A stretch of 64,000 nucleotides of DNA from Ancylomarina salipaludis (GTDB lineage Bacteria > Bacteroidota > Bacteroidia > Bacteroidales > Marinifilaceae), in the NCBI RefSeq assembly GCF_004122035.1, contig NZ_SAXA01000011.1, forward strand, positions 1-64,000, written 5' to 3'. How positions within the stretch are numbered: the first letter of the stretch is position 1; each line of letters opens with the position of its first letter. Below the pieces are notes generated by a model, which saw only the letters and a list, made by a program, of their open reading frames with translations, searched no databases and was not told the origin of the DNA. This document shows positions 15,250 to 24,756 of the stretch, piece after piece. The position numbers were made by a program, and so were the translations under genes.

Positions 15250-15918
15250 ATGAAAGACAATATTTGGTGTTTTGAACATGTGAACTTATATCATATTCTA
15301 TGTCCTCACAAGTTACAAGAACACGAACAGTCTCATTTTCAGACTTATAAAAGTGGTGACTTTATTTATTTTCCTGGTGATCCCTCTCAAAAGATATTTA
15401 TGATCAGTAAGGGAAAAGTGAAGATTGTGTCTTATAATGAAAATGGTGATGAGGTTGTGAAGGCAATTTTAGGAAAAGGTGAAATATTTGGTGAAAAAGC
15501 AATTTTGGGTTCGGACCAAAGGATTGACTATGCTATGGCTTGTACAGAGCCAACTCTGCTTTGTCCGATGGATTTACCCAATATGTATAAATTGATGCGT
15601 GAAAACGAGAAGTTTGGTTTATCAATTTATAAATTAATAGGTTTTCGAATTAAAAAGATGGAACGTCGGTTTGAATCCCTTTTGTTTCAGGATGTCAGAA
15701 CACGTTTGTGTGAATTTATAAAGGAATTGGCAGAAGAAGATGGCGTGAAAAGAGGTGATATGATACGTCTAACACATTTTTACACCCAAAAGGATTTTGC
15801 CGATTTAATTGGAACAAAAAGGGAAACAGTCACACGTTTGTTCAACGAGTTGAAACATGAAGGTATAATTGATTATTCCAGAAAGGAAATACAGATACTC
15901 AATTTTGATAGACTCTAG
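15250..15918 (+). CDS. Crp/Fnr-family transcription regulator
   Basis: The 222 residues have an N-terminal cyclic-nucleotide-binding fold (about 20-130; GDFIYFPGDPSQKIFMISKGKVKI, GEIFGEKAILG) and a C-terminal winged helix (about 150-222) with the recognition helix in DFADLIGTKRETVTRLFNELKHEGII. It lacks an Fnr-type N-terminal Cys cluster, so it is not an obvious iron-sulfur oxygen sensor; the ligand is unknown. It is divergent from the glycosidase-like gene and precedes the spondin lipoprotein, which is behind its own terminator and promoter. Confidence 0.92.
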   Translation: MKDNIWCFEHVNLYHILCPHKLQEHEQSHFQTYKSGDFIYFPGDPSQKIFMISKGKVKIVSYNENGDEVVKAILGKGEIFGEKAILGSDQRIDYAMACTEPTLLCPMDLPNMYKLMRENEKFGLSIYKLIGFRIKKMERRFESLLFQDVRTRLCEFIKELAEEDGVKRGDMIRLTHFYTQKDFADLIGTKRETVTRLFNELKHEGIIDYSRKEIQILNFDRL

Positions 15919-15941
15919 ATGGGTTTATTAAGGGTACCAAC

Positions 15942-15978
15942 AAGAGCTGTAATTGTAATAATTGCGGCTCTTTTTTTT
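15942..15978 (+). terminator. Terminator after the Crp/Fnr gene
   Basis: AAGAGC (15942-15947) pairs with GCTCTT (15966-15971), with an inner AATT/AATT pairing, and is followed by eight T's. Confidence 0.85.
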
Positions 15979-16031
15979 GAAAAAAATGGGCAAATGTGAT
16001 GCAGCTTACATTTTAAGGGAAGTCGATATTC

Positions 16032-16039
16032 TACTTTTG
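16032..16039 (+). promoter_or_regulatory. Possible -7 box for the spondin lipoprotein gene
   Basis: TACTTTTG matches TAnnTTTG exactly, 65 bases before the start codon. No clear -33 TTTG is at the right distance. Confidence 0.4.
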
Positions 16040-16104
16040 AATAAGGACTTTAGCCATAGGTCCTGATAATTAAATTCATAATTGAAACTTAAAAATTTAG
16101 GACT

Positions 16105-17397
16105 ATGAAAAAATTAATTTATGCTACAATGGTCAGCATTTTACTTCTTTCGGGATGTAATGATGATGATGACGACAAAATGATGACACCCGTTGAAAAG
16201 GGGACTTTTACCGTAAAGATTGAGAATATTCAAATGGGGAAAGCCTTTTTTAATTCGGGAACGACAGATGGCATTGGACCGGGAGCGACCTATTCTTTTA
16301 GTTTTAATGCCGGAAAAGGAGCCAGACTTTCACTGGCAACCATGTTAGCGCAAACCAATGATTTGTTTTATGCTTTTGGTGATGATGGAATAGCTTTGTA
16401 TGATTCTAATGGTGATGCTGTTGTTGGAGATGTCAGTTCTGATTTAATGCTTTGGGATGCAGGTACTGAAGTTAATCAAATGCCGGGAATAGGATCCGAC
16501 CAGGCGCCACGTCAGTCAGGGCCAAATACGGGAGCGACTGAAAATGGTACAGTAAAATTGGTTGCTGATGTGAATGATGGGTATACATACCCACCCGTAT
16601 CTGAAGTTATAAAAGCTGAGCTGGCACATGATGGAGGCACAGAATTTACGGTGACAATTACAAATTTATCTGATATGTATGCCTTTAAATCGCCTTTAGC
16701 ACCTGGTGTCTGGGTGGTTCATAATGACGGAATGCCATTATTTACGGTGAATTCTGCTGCAGCCAATGGTTTGGAAGGTCTAGCTGAAGATGGAACAAAT
16801 GCAGAAATGGCAACTTATTTAGCCGATATGAGTGGTTATGTAACGCCTATTGCACCCGGTATTTTTGCAATTAGTACAGGAGGCTATCCTTTATTTGAAG
16901 AAGGGAAGATTGATTCAGGAGCGGGTTTAGAAGCTCTGGCCGAAGATGGAAATCCTGCAGATTTGGATGCTAGTTTAAGTGGAGCAATGTATGTACAATC
17001 ACATGGCGTCTATTCAATACCCAATGGGAAGAGTGCAGGAGCATCTATATTCCCGGGTGAATATTATGAGTTTAGCTTCGAAGCACAGGAGGGTGACTAT
17101 TTGAATATCGCCTCCATGTTAGGACAATCAAACGATTTATTCTTCGCTTTTGATGATTGGGGAATAGCCTTATTTAAAAATGGTATTGCTCAGACTGGTG
17201 ATGTAACGGGTATGCTTAAAATTTGGGATGCAGGTACCGAAGTGAATGAGTATCCAGGTGCTGGTAATAACCAGGCTCCCCGTCAAGCAGCTGCAAATAC
17301 AGGCATAACTGAAACAAAAGCTGTGATGGAAGTTGATAACGAATTTGTTTTGCCATCGGTAGAACAATTAGTAAAAGTAACCATTAGTTTCAATTAG
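16105..17397 (+). CDS. Lipoprotein with two spondin-N-like domains
   Basis: The 430-residue protein has a lipoprotein signal (LLLSGC) followed by an Asp-rich linker. Residues of about 30-200 and 300-430 are two copies of a spondin-type beta domain: both contain the pattern L-A-TM/SML-x-Q-xND-L-FFAF-D-GIALF/Y and LxLWDAGTEVNxxPGxGxxQAPRQxxxNTG. Between them is a shorter repeat (APGVWVVHNDGMPLFT, APGIFAISTGGYPLFE). In eukaryotes the domain binds matrix; in bacteria the role is unknown. Surface display as a lipoprotein is expected. It is monocistronic between two terminators. Confidence 0.85.
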   Translation: MKKLIYATMVSILLLSGCNDDDDDKMMTPVEKGTFTVKIENIQMGKAFFNSGTTDGIGPGATYSFSFNAGKGARLSLATMLAQTNDLFYAFGDDGIALYDSNGDAVVGDVSSDLMLWDAGTEVNQMPGIGSDQAPRQSGPNTGATENGTVKLVADVNDGYTYPPVSEVIKAELAHDGGTEFTVTITNLSDMYAFKSPLAPGVWVVHNDGMPLFTVNSAAANGLEGLAEDGTNAEMATYLADMSGYVTPIAPGIFAISTGGYPLFEEGKIDSGAGLEALAEDGNPADLDASLSGAMYVQSHGVYSIPNGKSAGASIFPGEYYEFSFEAQEGDYLNIASMLGQSNDLFFAFDDWGIALFKNGIAQTGDVTGMLKIWDAGTEVNEYPGAGNNQAPRQAAANTGITETKAVMEVDNEFVLPSVEQLVKVTISFN

Positions 17398-17424
17398 ACT
17401 TTCTGAGTTTAATTTGAATTAGTT

Positions 17425-17453
17425 GGGGAGCCATTCATAGGGCTCCCCTTTTT
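17425..17453 (+). terminator. Terminator after the spondin lipoprotein gene
   Basis: GGGGAGCC (17425-17432) pairs perfectly with GGCTCCCC (17441-17448), followed by five T's. Confidence 0.92.
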
Positions 17454-17548
17454 ATTGTTTTTATCGAAGGATTAAGAAAGGACTCAAAAGAATTTATGCT
17501 CTTAACAAATATTAACAGATAAATAACATTTCAAATTCACTGATGATC

Positions 17549-17556
17549 TATTTTTG
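17549..17556 (+). promoter_or_regulatory. Possible -7 box of the metal uptake operon
   Basis: TATTTTTG is an exact -7 box, 63 bases before the first gene of the operon. The -33 region has no TTTG at 19-20 bases. Confidence 0.4.
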
Positions 17557-17619
17557 AGGGTCTTTAGAAAGAGAGCAAGTCAAGTTTGTTCACACTCTTA
17601 AAATGATGATAAGTATTTA

Positions 17620-18078
17620 ATGAAAAAACAATTTCGAAATACAGTTTCAATTTTCCTCTTGGTGTTTTACCTGGCAGGATTTTGTGGTTTGAATTTGTTG
17701 AAACATTCTTGTTTCTCTTGTCATCAGGAAGATTATCATCTCATTTATGACTTAGATAAATGTGGTGATGAGATGCACGTTTGCGAAGCAGATTCTCGCC
17801 CACATCTTATTTCTTTTCATAGTGATTCTTCGCAAGCTCATTATGCTGAGGTACCTTGTTGTACTTTGGAATTGATTTACCTAAAGAATAACCCTCAGAC
17901 ATTAATTAAGCAAGTTGTGAAATCACCTTTGATTTCGAGTCTTGACTTGTTTCAATCTACCTGTTTGCAGCTTCATCGTATCAATGATTTGAGCAAAGGC
18001 GATAGAATTGATTATCTTAAAAACATTGTTGACCCTCCGGAAATAACACAGGATTTATTATCCTGTTACCGTTGTTGA
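17620..18078 (+). CDS. Cys-rich exported protein, HYC_CC_PP-like
   Basis: The 152-residue protein has an N-terminal hydrophobic segment (residues 8-27) that could be a signal peptide or anchor. It carries KHSCFSC, a VPCCTLEL pair and a late DPPE, the order of motifs (HxC, CC, PP) of the HYC_CC_PP family often found before metal-related TonB receptors in Bacteroidota. It ends SCYRC. The Cys-rich composition suggests metal binding outside the cytoplasm. It is 147 bases before the TonB receptor and on the same strand. Function is inferred from context. Confidence 0.65.
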   Translation: MKKQFRNTVSIFLLVFYLAGFCGLNLLKHSCFSCHQEDYHLIYDLDKCGDEMHVCEADSRPHLISFHSDSSQAHYAEVPCCTLELIYLKNNPQTLIKQVVKSPLISSLDLFQSTCLQLHRINDLSKGDRIDYLKNIVDPPEITQDLLSCYRC

Positions 18079-18225
18079 TTCCTTCATTTTCTTTCAATAA
18101 CAGCTTATAAAAGATCTTTTTATATGAGCTGAAATAACCTTAACTCACACAAGTCGATTTAAGTGTAGGTTGGAATACTATAATTGTGTTCTAGCCTATC
18201 ATATCGAATTAAATAAGATTGTAAT

Positions 18226-20445
18226 ATGAAGCGAATATTAATACTATTCCTCTCATTACTTCCTTTGTTTTCAATTGCTCGAAACTTTGAAGGAAGAATT
18301 GTTGAAAAATTATCAAATGAAGAAAAAGTGCCCCTTCCGGGTGCATCAGTATTTTGGAAGAATACAACACAGGGGACCTCTAGTGATGCCGATGGCCGAT
18401 TTAGTTTAAACGAATCGCCTAAATCAGGAATCCTGATTGTACAGTTCGTGGGATACGAGACACGTGAAATAGAAGTGAAAAATTTTAAAGGCAAAGAGCT
18501 TATAATCGAATTATCACCCAATATTGAGTTGGATGAAGTGGTGGTTTCGAAACGGAAAGCGGGAACCATCCTCGATAGAGAAAATCCGATACAGTCACAA
18601 AGTATTACTGGAGCAGAACTCTGTAAGGCGGCTTGCTGTAATCTGGCAGAAAGTTTCGAAACCAATGCTTCTGTCGATGTATCATATGCCGATGCAGCCA
18701 CTGGTGCCAAATCGATTAAACTACTTGGACTTACAGGTAAATATATTGAAATGATGACTGAGAAGAATCCCAATTTTAAAGGTTTGGCATCGGTTTATGG
18801 AATGGTTTATGTGCCTGGTCCCTGGATGGAATCCATACAGGTTTCTAAAGGCGTTGGTTCGGTCGTAAATGGTTTTGAATCGATAACGGGGCAAATCAAT
18901 ATTGAGTATCAAAAACCTCAAAATGCGCCTAAGCTTTATCTGAATGCTTATGGGAACAGTATGGGAATGTCAGAGGGAAATATGATTACAGGGCTTAAAT
19001 TTAGCGATAAGTTGTCCACTTCGATTTTGGCACATGGACAAGATAACATGCGGGAAATTGATCACAATCATGATAATTTTCTTGATGATCCTATGGTGCG
19101 TCAGTATAATTTTGTGAACCGATGGTATTGGAAACCGAATAAGTATTGGATTACACAGTTTGGTGTCAAGTTTATCGATGAACAAAGAATAGGTGGGCAG
19201 AAAGGTTATGATGAGACGAAGATAAATGATATCAATAATGCTTATCGTATCAATATCGACACACGTCGTTATGAGGCGTTTGCTAAAATTGGCTATATCT
19301 TTCCTAAGAATGATGATCGAAGTGTCGCGTTGATTACAAACTTTTCATCTCATGAGCAAAAGTCGTTTTATGGTTTGAGAAATTACGATGCAAACCAGAA
19401 GTATTTATATGCCAATTTATTGTTTCAATCATATATTGGAAATCTAACTCATAAATATACGGCTGGATTATCTTTTATTTACAACGATTTTGATGATAAA
19501 TTGTACGGGGATAAGGTTATAGGGACTGACCGACATGAAAAAATTGCAGGAGCATATGCCGAATACACTTGGTTGCCATCTGATGAAATCACTTTGCAGG
19601 CCGGATTAAGATACGATTACAATTCAGTTTATGGTGGTTTTATGACACCTCGTCTACACTTTAGATATCAATTTGCTGAGAAATCGACTTTACGTATAGC
19701 AGCAGGTAGCGGGCGTCGCACCGCTAATGCGATTGCTGAAAATAGTTTTTTGTTGGCATCAAACAGAGCATTTAATCTTGCTTCCGACCTGAAGCAAGAA
19801 TCAGCGTGGAATTATGGTTTGAGTTTGACGCAATACTTTAGTCTATGGGGACAGGATTTTACAGCATCAGCTGATTTTTATCGAACTGAATTTAACAACC
19901 AAGTGATTGTTGATGTGGATCAAAACGCTCATCAGGTAAATTTTTACAATCTTGAAGGACAGTCTTATGCCAATAATTTTCAGTTTGAATTAAAGTTCGA
20001 GCCACTTAATCGATTGGATATGACGACAGCTATTCGTTTCTCTGATGTGAAGGCAGATATTAACAATGAATTGCAGAAAGTCCCTTATGTGAATCGATAT
20101 AAGGGATTGGTGAATCTTTCGTATTCTACAAATATGAATATTTGGCAATTTGATTTTACTGCCCAGTTTAATGGCGATATGCGTATCCCATCAACGGCAA
20201 GCAATCCTGTTGAATACCAGAGAAGAGAGGAATCACCGGCTTATACGATGCTTAATGCACAAATAACCAGGCGATTTCGAATTTGGGAAGTCTACGCGGG
20301 TGTTGAGAATTTAGGAAATTACACACAAAAGCACCCAGTAATTGCCGCAGATCAGCCTTTTGGCGAAAATTTTGATGCCTCCATGGTTTGGGGACCTATT
20401 CAGGAACGTAAGTTTTATCTGGGGTTGCGTTTGACTATTGAGTAG
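18226..20445 (+). CDS. TonB-dependent receptor, probably for copper or another metal
   Basis: This 739-residue outer-membrane receptor has a signal peptide, a carboxypeptidase-D-regulatory-like domain (residues of about 20-100: GRIVEKLSNEEKVPLPGASVFWK), a plug with ELCKAACCNLAESFE and GFESITGQINIEY, and a 22-strand barrel ending in RKFYLGLRLTIE. The CKAACC segment in the plug is typical of a Bacteroidota receptor group linked to copper genes. No SusD partner follows. The flanking Cys-rich and HMA genes support a metal as substrate; copper is inferred, not shown. Confidence 0.88.
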   Translation: MKRILILFLSLLPLFSIARNFEGRIVEKLSNEEKVPLPGASVFWKNTTQGTSSDADGRFSLNESPKSGILIVQFVGYETREIEVKNFKGKELIIELSPNIELDEVVVSKRKAGTILDRENPIQSQSITGAELCKAACCNLAESFETNASVDVSYADAATGAKSIKLLGLTGKYIEMMTEKNPNFKGLASVYGMVYVPGPWMESIQVSKGVGSVVNGFESITGQINIEYQKPQNAPKLYLNAYGNSMGMSEGNMITGLKFSDKLSTSILAHGQDNMREIDHNHDNFLDDPMVRQYNFVNRWYWKPNKYWITQFGVKFIDEQRIGGQKGYDETKINDINNAYRINIDTRRYEAFAKIGYIFPKNDDRSVALITNFSSHEQKSFYGLRNYDANQKYLYANLLFQSYIGNLTHKYTAGLSFIYNDFDDKLYGDKVIGTDRHEKIAGAYAEYTWLPSDEITLQAGLRYDYNSVYGGFMTPRLHFRYQFAEKSTLRIAAGSGRRTANAIAENSFLLASNRAFNLASDLKQESAWNYGLSLTQYFSLWGQDFTASADFYRTEFNNQVIVDVDQNAHQVNFYNLEGQSYANNFQFELKFEPLNRLDMTTAIRFSDVKADINNELQKVPYVNRYKGLVNLSYSTNMNIWQFDFTAQFNGDMRIPSTASNPVEYQRREESPAYTMLNAQITRRFRIWEVYAGVENLGNYTQKHPVIAADQPFGENFDASMVWGPIQERKFYLGLRLTIE

Positions 20446-20513
20446 TTTTATTTTGTGAACCTTAATTATATAATAGCTCAAGAGAGTCATTTCTTGGCAA
20501 AATACAAATAATA

Positions 20514-20822
20514 ATGAAAAACCTAATTCAGAATTTAAAGAAGGCTACTTTGGCCATTGTAATCATTCTAATGACAACAGCTGCTTTTGCTCAGAAACAA
20601 GAAGTGAAGAAGATTGAAACAGTTGTTTTTAATGTTGAAATGGATTGTCAGGGCTGTGTTAAGAAAATTGAAAAGAACATTCCATTTGAGAAGGGTGTTA
20701 AAGATTTGCAAATTGATTTTAAAAATCAAAAAGTAACACTTCAATACAAAACCAAATCAACGACTAAAGAAATTCTTAAAAAAGCAATTGAGAAATTGCA
20801 ATTTAAAGTGACTGAAGCATAG
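20514..20822 (+). CDS. Periplasmic heavy-metal-associated (HMA) domain protein
   Basis: A signal peptide (residues 1-26, ending AAFAQ) is followed by one ferredoxin-like HMA domain with the metal-binding MDCQGCVKKIE in place of the usual MxCxxC. The 102-residue protein is probably a periplasmic copper chaperone. It is the last gene of the uptake operon, 68 bases after the receptor, and is followed by a terminator. Confidence 0.88.
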   Translation: MKNLIQNLKKATLAIVIILMTTAAFAQKQEVKKIETVVFNVEMDCQGCVKKIEKNIPFEKGVKDLQIDFKNQKVTLQYKTKSTTKEILKKAIEKLQFKVTEA

Positions 20823-20840
20823 TAATAGTATTAAACAAAA

Positions 20841-20863
20841 AAAGGCGCCATAAAGGCGCCTTT
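20841..20863. terminator. Bidirectional terminator
   Basis: AAAGGCGCC (20841-20849) and GGCGCCTTT (20855-20863) pair perfectly around a 5-base loop. An A-run precedes and a T-run follows, so it can serve both the HMA gene and the convergent metalloprotease gene. Confidence 0.88.
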
Positions 20864-20890
20864 AGTTGAATTTTAATAAATCAATAGAGC

Positions 20891-21949
20891 TTACTGTACA
20901 AATGTTTCTCTTGCTCCACCTGTTCCAAAGATAGCTCTCATTCTATCGTTCTGTCCGTTAGTGAACATATACATGCAATTATCATCTACATAATCCATGT
21001 AGTTCATTGTCATGTCATTAGTTCTACAGTGAACTGTTGGATAAGCTGGACAACCGTAGTTAGCACGGTCAGAACTTGGAGTATCAGTTACAAAGTCATC
21101 TTGTCTGCAACCACCATCACCCCAGATGTGGCGAAGGTTCAACCAGTGACCTACTTCGTGAGTTGCTGTTCTACCATGACCATATTGACCACCAGCAGCA
21201 TTTTCACCAAAGTAATCGCTACCAATAACAACACCGTCAGTGTCTAATTCACCACCAGGAAATTGAGCATATCCCAAGATACCACCACCAATTTCACAAA
21301 CCCATAAGTTCAAGTTGCGAGCAGGATCAACTGCATCCATACCACCTAGGTTTGAATGTTTCATTTCGTCATTGGTTCCCCAAGATGTTCTAGTTGAAGC
21401 TTTTCTGTTTACACCTGCTAATACAAATGTAATGTCAACATTTGCTACAGCATTGTTGAATTCACTAGGTACTCCACCTGTAGCAGGGTTCATATCATTA
21501 TAATCCTCATTTAAGATTGCAATTTGAGAATTAATATGAGCCTGAGTAACAGGATGGTTAGCATCCTCTAGAATATTTACGATAACAGGAATTGTAATAC
21601 TTCCTTGATAAGGAATTGGTCCTGTTGTTCCACCACCACCTGGTTTCTTCGAGCTTGCATTTGTTGCGCTTTTAGCTGCAATTAACTTTCTCGTATGTTT
21701 TTCAATATTATACATACGGTTTTCTAAGCTAGGGTTTTCTTTTAGTTGGCGGTTTAATACTTTCATACTACCACACTGAGGACCATGAATATGTCCTGAT
21801 TTTGTAGTGTTATCATCACTTGTGTAAACATAGAAATCACTCATATCTACAGTAACTTCTTGTTGGTCGGGTTTAATTTCATTCGCATTGTTTTGACATG
21901 ATCCTAAAACTAGAGCCAAACATGCTACTGAAAGAAAAATTCTTTTCAT
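20891..21949 (-). CDS. M43-family (pappalysin-like) zinc metalloprotease lipoprotein
   Basis: The 352-residue protein has a lipoprotein signal ending VLGSC, a propeptide-like region to about residue 115, and a catalytic domain with HEVGHWLNLRHIWGD. This is the zinc site HExxHxxxxxH of the metzincins, with Asn where Gly is usual, followed by a Met-turn in MNYMDYVDDNCMYMF. The GDGGCRQDDFVTDTP segment carries the Cys residues typical of M43 proteins. It is likely a surface or periplasmic protease. It is monocistronic. Confidence 0.9.
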   Translation of the reverse strand: MKRIFLSVACLALVLGSCQNNANEIKPDQQEVTVDMSDFYVYTSDDNTTKSGHIHGPQCGSMKVLNRQLKENPSLENRMYNIEKHTRKLIAAKSATNASSKKPGGGGTTGPIPYQGSITIPVIVNILEDANHPVTQAHINSQIAILNEDYNDMNPATGGVPSEFNNAVANVDITFVLAGVNRKASTRTSWGTNDEMKHSNLGGMDAVDPARNLNLWVCEIGGGILGYAQFPGGELDTDGVVIGSDYFGENAAGGQYGHGRTATHEVGHWLNLRHIWGDGGCRQDDFVTDTPSSDRANYGCPAYPTVHCRTNDMTMNYMDYVDDNCMYMFTNGQNDRMRAIFGTGGARETFVQ

Positions 21950-22658
21950 AAATAATTTGTTTTGGGGTTAAAATTTAAATTTGGGTTTATTAAAATTCGG
22001 TCGAATATAGGGATTGTTTTTTATAAAAATAAATAGGCAGGTTCATTTCCTATAGGTAAAACATGATATTTCTCATATATTTTTTTCTGTGTTGTACTGT
22101 TTATAACCCATGCGTGAATTTTGATTTTTTTTGATTTTTTTTTGAATGTTAAAAAAGTTTAAAACAAATTTTAAGGAATAATTAGAATAGTCAAGAGATC
22201 AATTGAAATATTTTCAGGCTGTTTTATACTGTTAATTTTTTTATTTCATAAGTGTTTATTTATCGTTTATGAATGGTGTTTTTTGATTGATAAATGATTT
22301 TGCTGATTTTACTTTTTTGTTAGGTAATCATAATTGATTTGTCTGGTGAAATCATTTTACTTAAGGCTTTACTAAACAGTATATTTGGTGTTTGTTCGTT
22401 GTTCTTGTGTTTTATATTCCTGTATTTTTGGTTCTAAATAGGTGTTTTATCTTTATGTAATGTCTAGGAAATGAGTGTAAAAGGAGTTTTGGGTCTTTAA
22501 ATCGGTTATTGCAAATTGAAATTCTATTGAGGTCGATTTATAAAGAAATTCTAATGACATAAGATGCAGTAAAGTTTGATTGCATTTTTGAATTTTATAA
22601 ATTTAGACAGTAGTCTAATGATGCAGTGATACTACATCCATAAATTAAATTTTGTGTT
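21950..22658. other. 709-bp AT-rich intergenic region
   Basis: The stretch separates divergent genes. The left end has the likely metalloprotease promoter. The rest is strongly T-rich on the plus strand with no open frame of note, no strong hairpin, and no clear promoter for the VOC gene at 22659. I see no recognisable remnant gene. Confidence 0.5.
22002..22009 (-). promoter_or_regulatory. Possible -7 box for the metalloprotease gene
   Basis: The minus strand reads TATATTCG, seven of eight to TAnnTTTG, 52 bases before the start. The same variant is seen at the NmrA promoter (51997-52004), where spacing to a TTG is good. Confidence 0.4.
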
Positions 22659-23033
22659 ATGAAAAAAGAAGAGATACTCGGATTGAGAACAGTGGTTTAT
22701 AAAGTTGAAAATTTACTTAAAGCAAAAGATTGGTATTCAAAAGTTTTTGAAACGCAGCCTTATTTTGATGAACCATTTTATGTGGGCTTTAATATAGGTG
22801 GTTATGAATTGGGATTACTTCCGGAAGATAAGGGCGAAGCCACTAAAGGTGAAGGCGTTATTGCATATTGGGGAGTGAATGATATCAATATGGTTTATAC
22901 AAATATGTTGGAATCAGGTGCAAAAGAACACGAAAAACCGACTAATGTAGGAGGAGAATTGATGGTTGCGAGTGTTTATGATCTCTGGGGGAATATTATT
23001 GGTCTAATTTACAATCCTGAATTTAAGTTATAA
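22659..23033 (+). CDS. VOC-superfamily (glyoxalase-like) protein
   Basis: The 124 residues form one VOC domain: LRTVVYKVENLLKAKDWYSKVFETQPYFDEPFYVGFNIGGYELGLL at the start and GGELMVASVYDLWGNIIGLIYNPEF at the end. The pattern of acidic and aromatic residues resembles the subgroup with a glyoxalase/extradiol-like fold but degenerate metal ligands (no HH pair at the N terminus). No substrate can be assigned. It precedes the diflavin reductase by 76 bases and may be co-transcribed. Confidence 0.85.
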   Translation: MKKEEILGLRTVVYKVENLLKAKDWYSKVFETQPYFDEPFYVGFNIGGYELGLLPEDKGEATKGEGVIAYWGVNDINMVYTNMLESGAKEHEKPTNVGGELMVASVYDLWGNIIGLIYNPEFKL

Positions 23034-23109
23034 TGCATTGTTTTTATTTAGTTTGATTCCAAATACGAATAATTAAGGATATCTTTATCCGAAAATTAAT
23101 TCGGTCCAG

Positions 23110-24756
23110 ATGAATCAATATATACTTAAGCCTAAATCTCAGGCTTTTTCAATACAAAATATTAAGAGTTTTGCGTCTCCCATTACAATTCTTTATGGTG
23201 GGAAATCGGGAAATTCTGCCTTTATAGCTGAACAAATCAAAATACAATTTGCCAAGTACGAATTGGAACCTGCTGTCTATAGCATGTCTGATTACGATGT
23301 CAGTAATTTGGTGAATGAGAAGTATCTCTTTATTGTTGTGAGTACGAGAGGCGAGGGGGATCCTCCAGCTCAGGCTCAGCAGTTTTATAAATTTCTGATG
23401 GGAGCTAAGGTTCCTCAATTACCAAATTTGAATTTTTCTGTATGTGCTTTAGGTGATTCGAGTTATCAATTTTTCTGCCAAACAGGTAAGGATATTGATC
23501 AACAATTGAGAATCCTGGGAGCCACGCGTTACGTTGAGCTTACGACTTGTGATTTGGCCTTTAAAACGAAGGCTGAACGATGGGCTTCTGATTTATTAAA
23601 TAAATTTCAGAATAGAGTGAACGGTGATGCTGTGGCTTTGCAATTTGGTCAGCATGCTTTAGGGCCAACTTTTACACTTAAGCTGAAGGAAAAATATCGT
23701 GTCAGTGGTGAGAAATCAGAAAGTGAGATCAATCATTTGGTTTTCCAAACTGATCATCCTGACTTTACTTATCAACCTGGTGATACCGTAAGTATAAAAC
23801 CAAAGAATCCTTATTCCTTGGTGGTTCGAATCATGATAAAATTGGGGTATTCACACGAGACTATAGTCAAATATAAGGATAAGAAGAAAAGTATCGAAGA
23901 GTTACTGGCAGTTAAACTGGAACTGACTTGTTTAACCGAAGAGGTACTTCGAGCCTATTTAGAACATTGCGGGGATCAAAAACTGGCAGCTTTGTGTGCG
24001 AATCAATCCGAATTGCATAGCTATTTGCAATATGCCGATGTCTACGATCTGATTACGGATTTTCCTTGTGAGATTGAAGCCGATGATTTTGTCCAAATTC
24101 TTTGTAAAGCTCAGCGTCGCTTGTATTCAATTTCATCCAGTATAAAAGAAACTCCCGATGAGGTACACTTGACGGTGAAACAGTTTAATTACTCTGCCGT
24201 TAATCGCGATCGTATTGGAGCTTGTTCTTCATATCTAAATAAAGGTTTGCAGTTGGGGTCTGGTTTGAAAGTACAGTTTATCCCTAATGAAGCATTTCGC
24301 CTTCCTGCAGATGAGCTTCCTGTTATTATGATTGGGGCTGGTACTGGAATAGCGCCTTATTTGTCTTTTTTGAAGGAAAGAAAAGCAAGAGGGGCATCTG
24401 GCACGAATTGGTTGATTTTTGGTGAAAAACAAAGAGAACACGATTTTCTCTATCAAAAAGAGCTTGAAAATTTTAAAAATGAAGGTTTATTAACACGTTT
24501 GGATTTGGCTTTTTCACGTGATGATGAAAAGAAAGTTTACGTTCAGGATCGAATTAAGGAAAAGGGGAAAGAGATTATTAACTGGTTAGAGAAAGGGGCT
24601 CATATCTACGTCTGTGGGGCTGTTGCAATGGGAAAAGCAGTGACTGAAAACCTGATTGAATTATTTCAGATTGAATTTGGAATGGATAAGGAACAAGCTT
24701 TAGCATATTTCGATGGTCTGCAACAAGAAGCTCGTTATCATGAGGATGTGTATTGA
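23110..24756 (+). CDS. Diflavin reductase (sulfite reductase flavoprotein-like)
   Basis: The 548-residue protein transfers electrons from NADPH through FAD and FMN to a partner. Residues of about 28-165 are a flavodoxin domain (ILYGGKSGNSAFIAEQI, STRGEGDPPAQAQQFYKFL, LGDSSYQFFCQTGKDID). About 185-385 is the FAD domain with RRLYSISSS. About 390-548 is the NADPH domain (IGAGTGIAPYLSFLKERK, YVCGAVAMGKAV), ending ARYHEDVY. It looks like CysJ, but no CysI hemoprotein gene is adjacent, so the acceptor may be different. The N terminus has 27 extra residues before the flavodoxin. Confidence 0.9.
   Translation: MNQYILKPKSQAFSIQNIKSFASPITILYGGKSGNSAFIAEQIKIQFAKYELEPAVYSMSDYDVSNLVNEKYLFIVVSTRGEGDPPAQAQQFYKFLMGAKVPQLPNLNFSVCALGDSSYQFFCQTGKDIDQQLRILGATRYVELTTCDLAFKTKAERWASDLLNKFQNRVNGDAVALQFGQHALGPTFTLKLKEKYRVSGEKSESEINHLVFQTDHPDFTYQPGDTVSIKPKNPYSLVVRIMIKLGYSHETIVKYKDKKKSIEELLAVKLELTCLTEEVLRAYLEHCGDQKLAALCANQSELHSYLQYADVYDLITDFPCEIEADDFVQILCKAQRRLYSISSSIKETPDEVHLTVKQFNYSAVNRDRIGACSSYLNKGLQLGSGLKVQFIPNEAFRLPADELPVIMIGAGTGIAPYLSFLKERKARGASGTNWLIFGEKQREHDFLYQKELENFKNEGLLTRLDLAFSRDDEKKVYVQDRIKEKGKEIINWLEKGAHIYVCGAVAMGKAVTENLIELFQIEFGMDKEQALAYFDGLQQEARYHEDVY

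Noticed and set aside
18159-18773. 204-codon minus-strand frame
   Set aside because: It is antisense to the TonB receptor gene, which has clear domains; the antisense protein has no recognisable motif.
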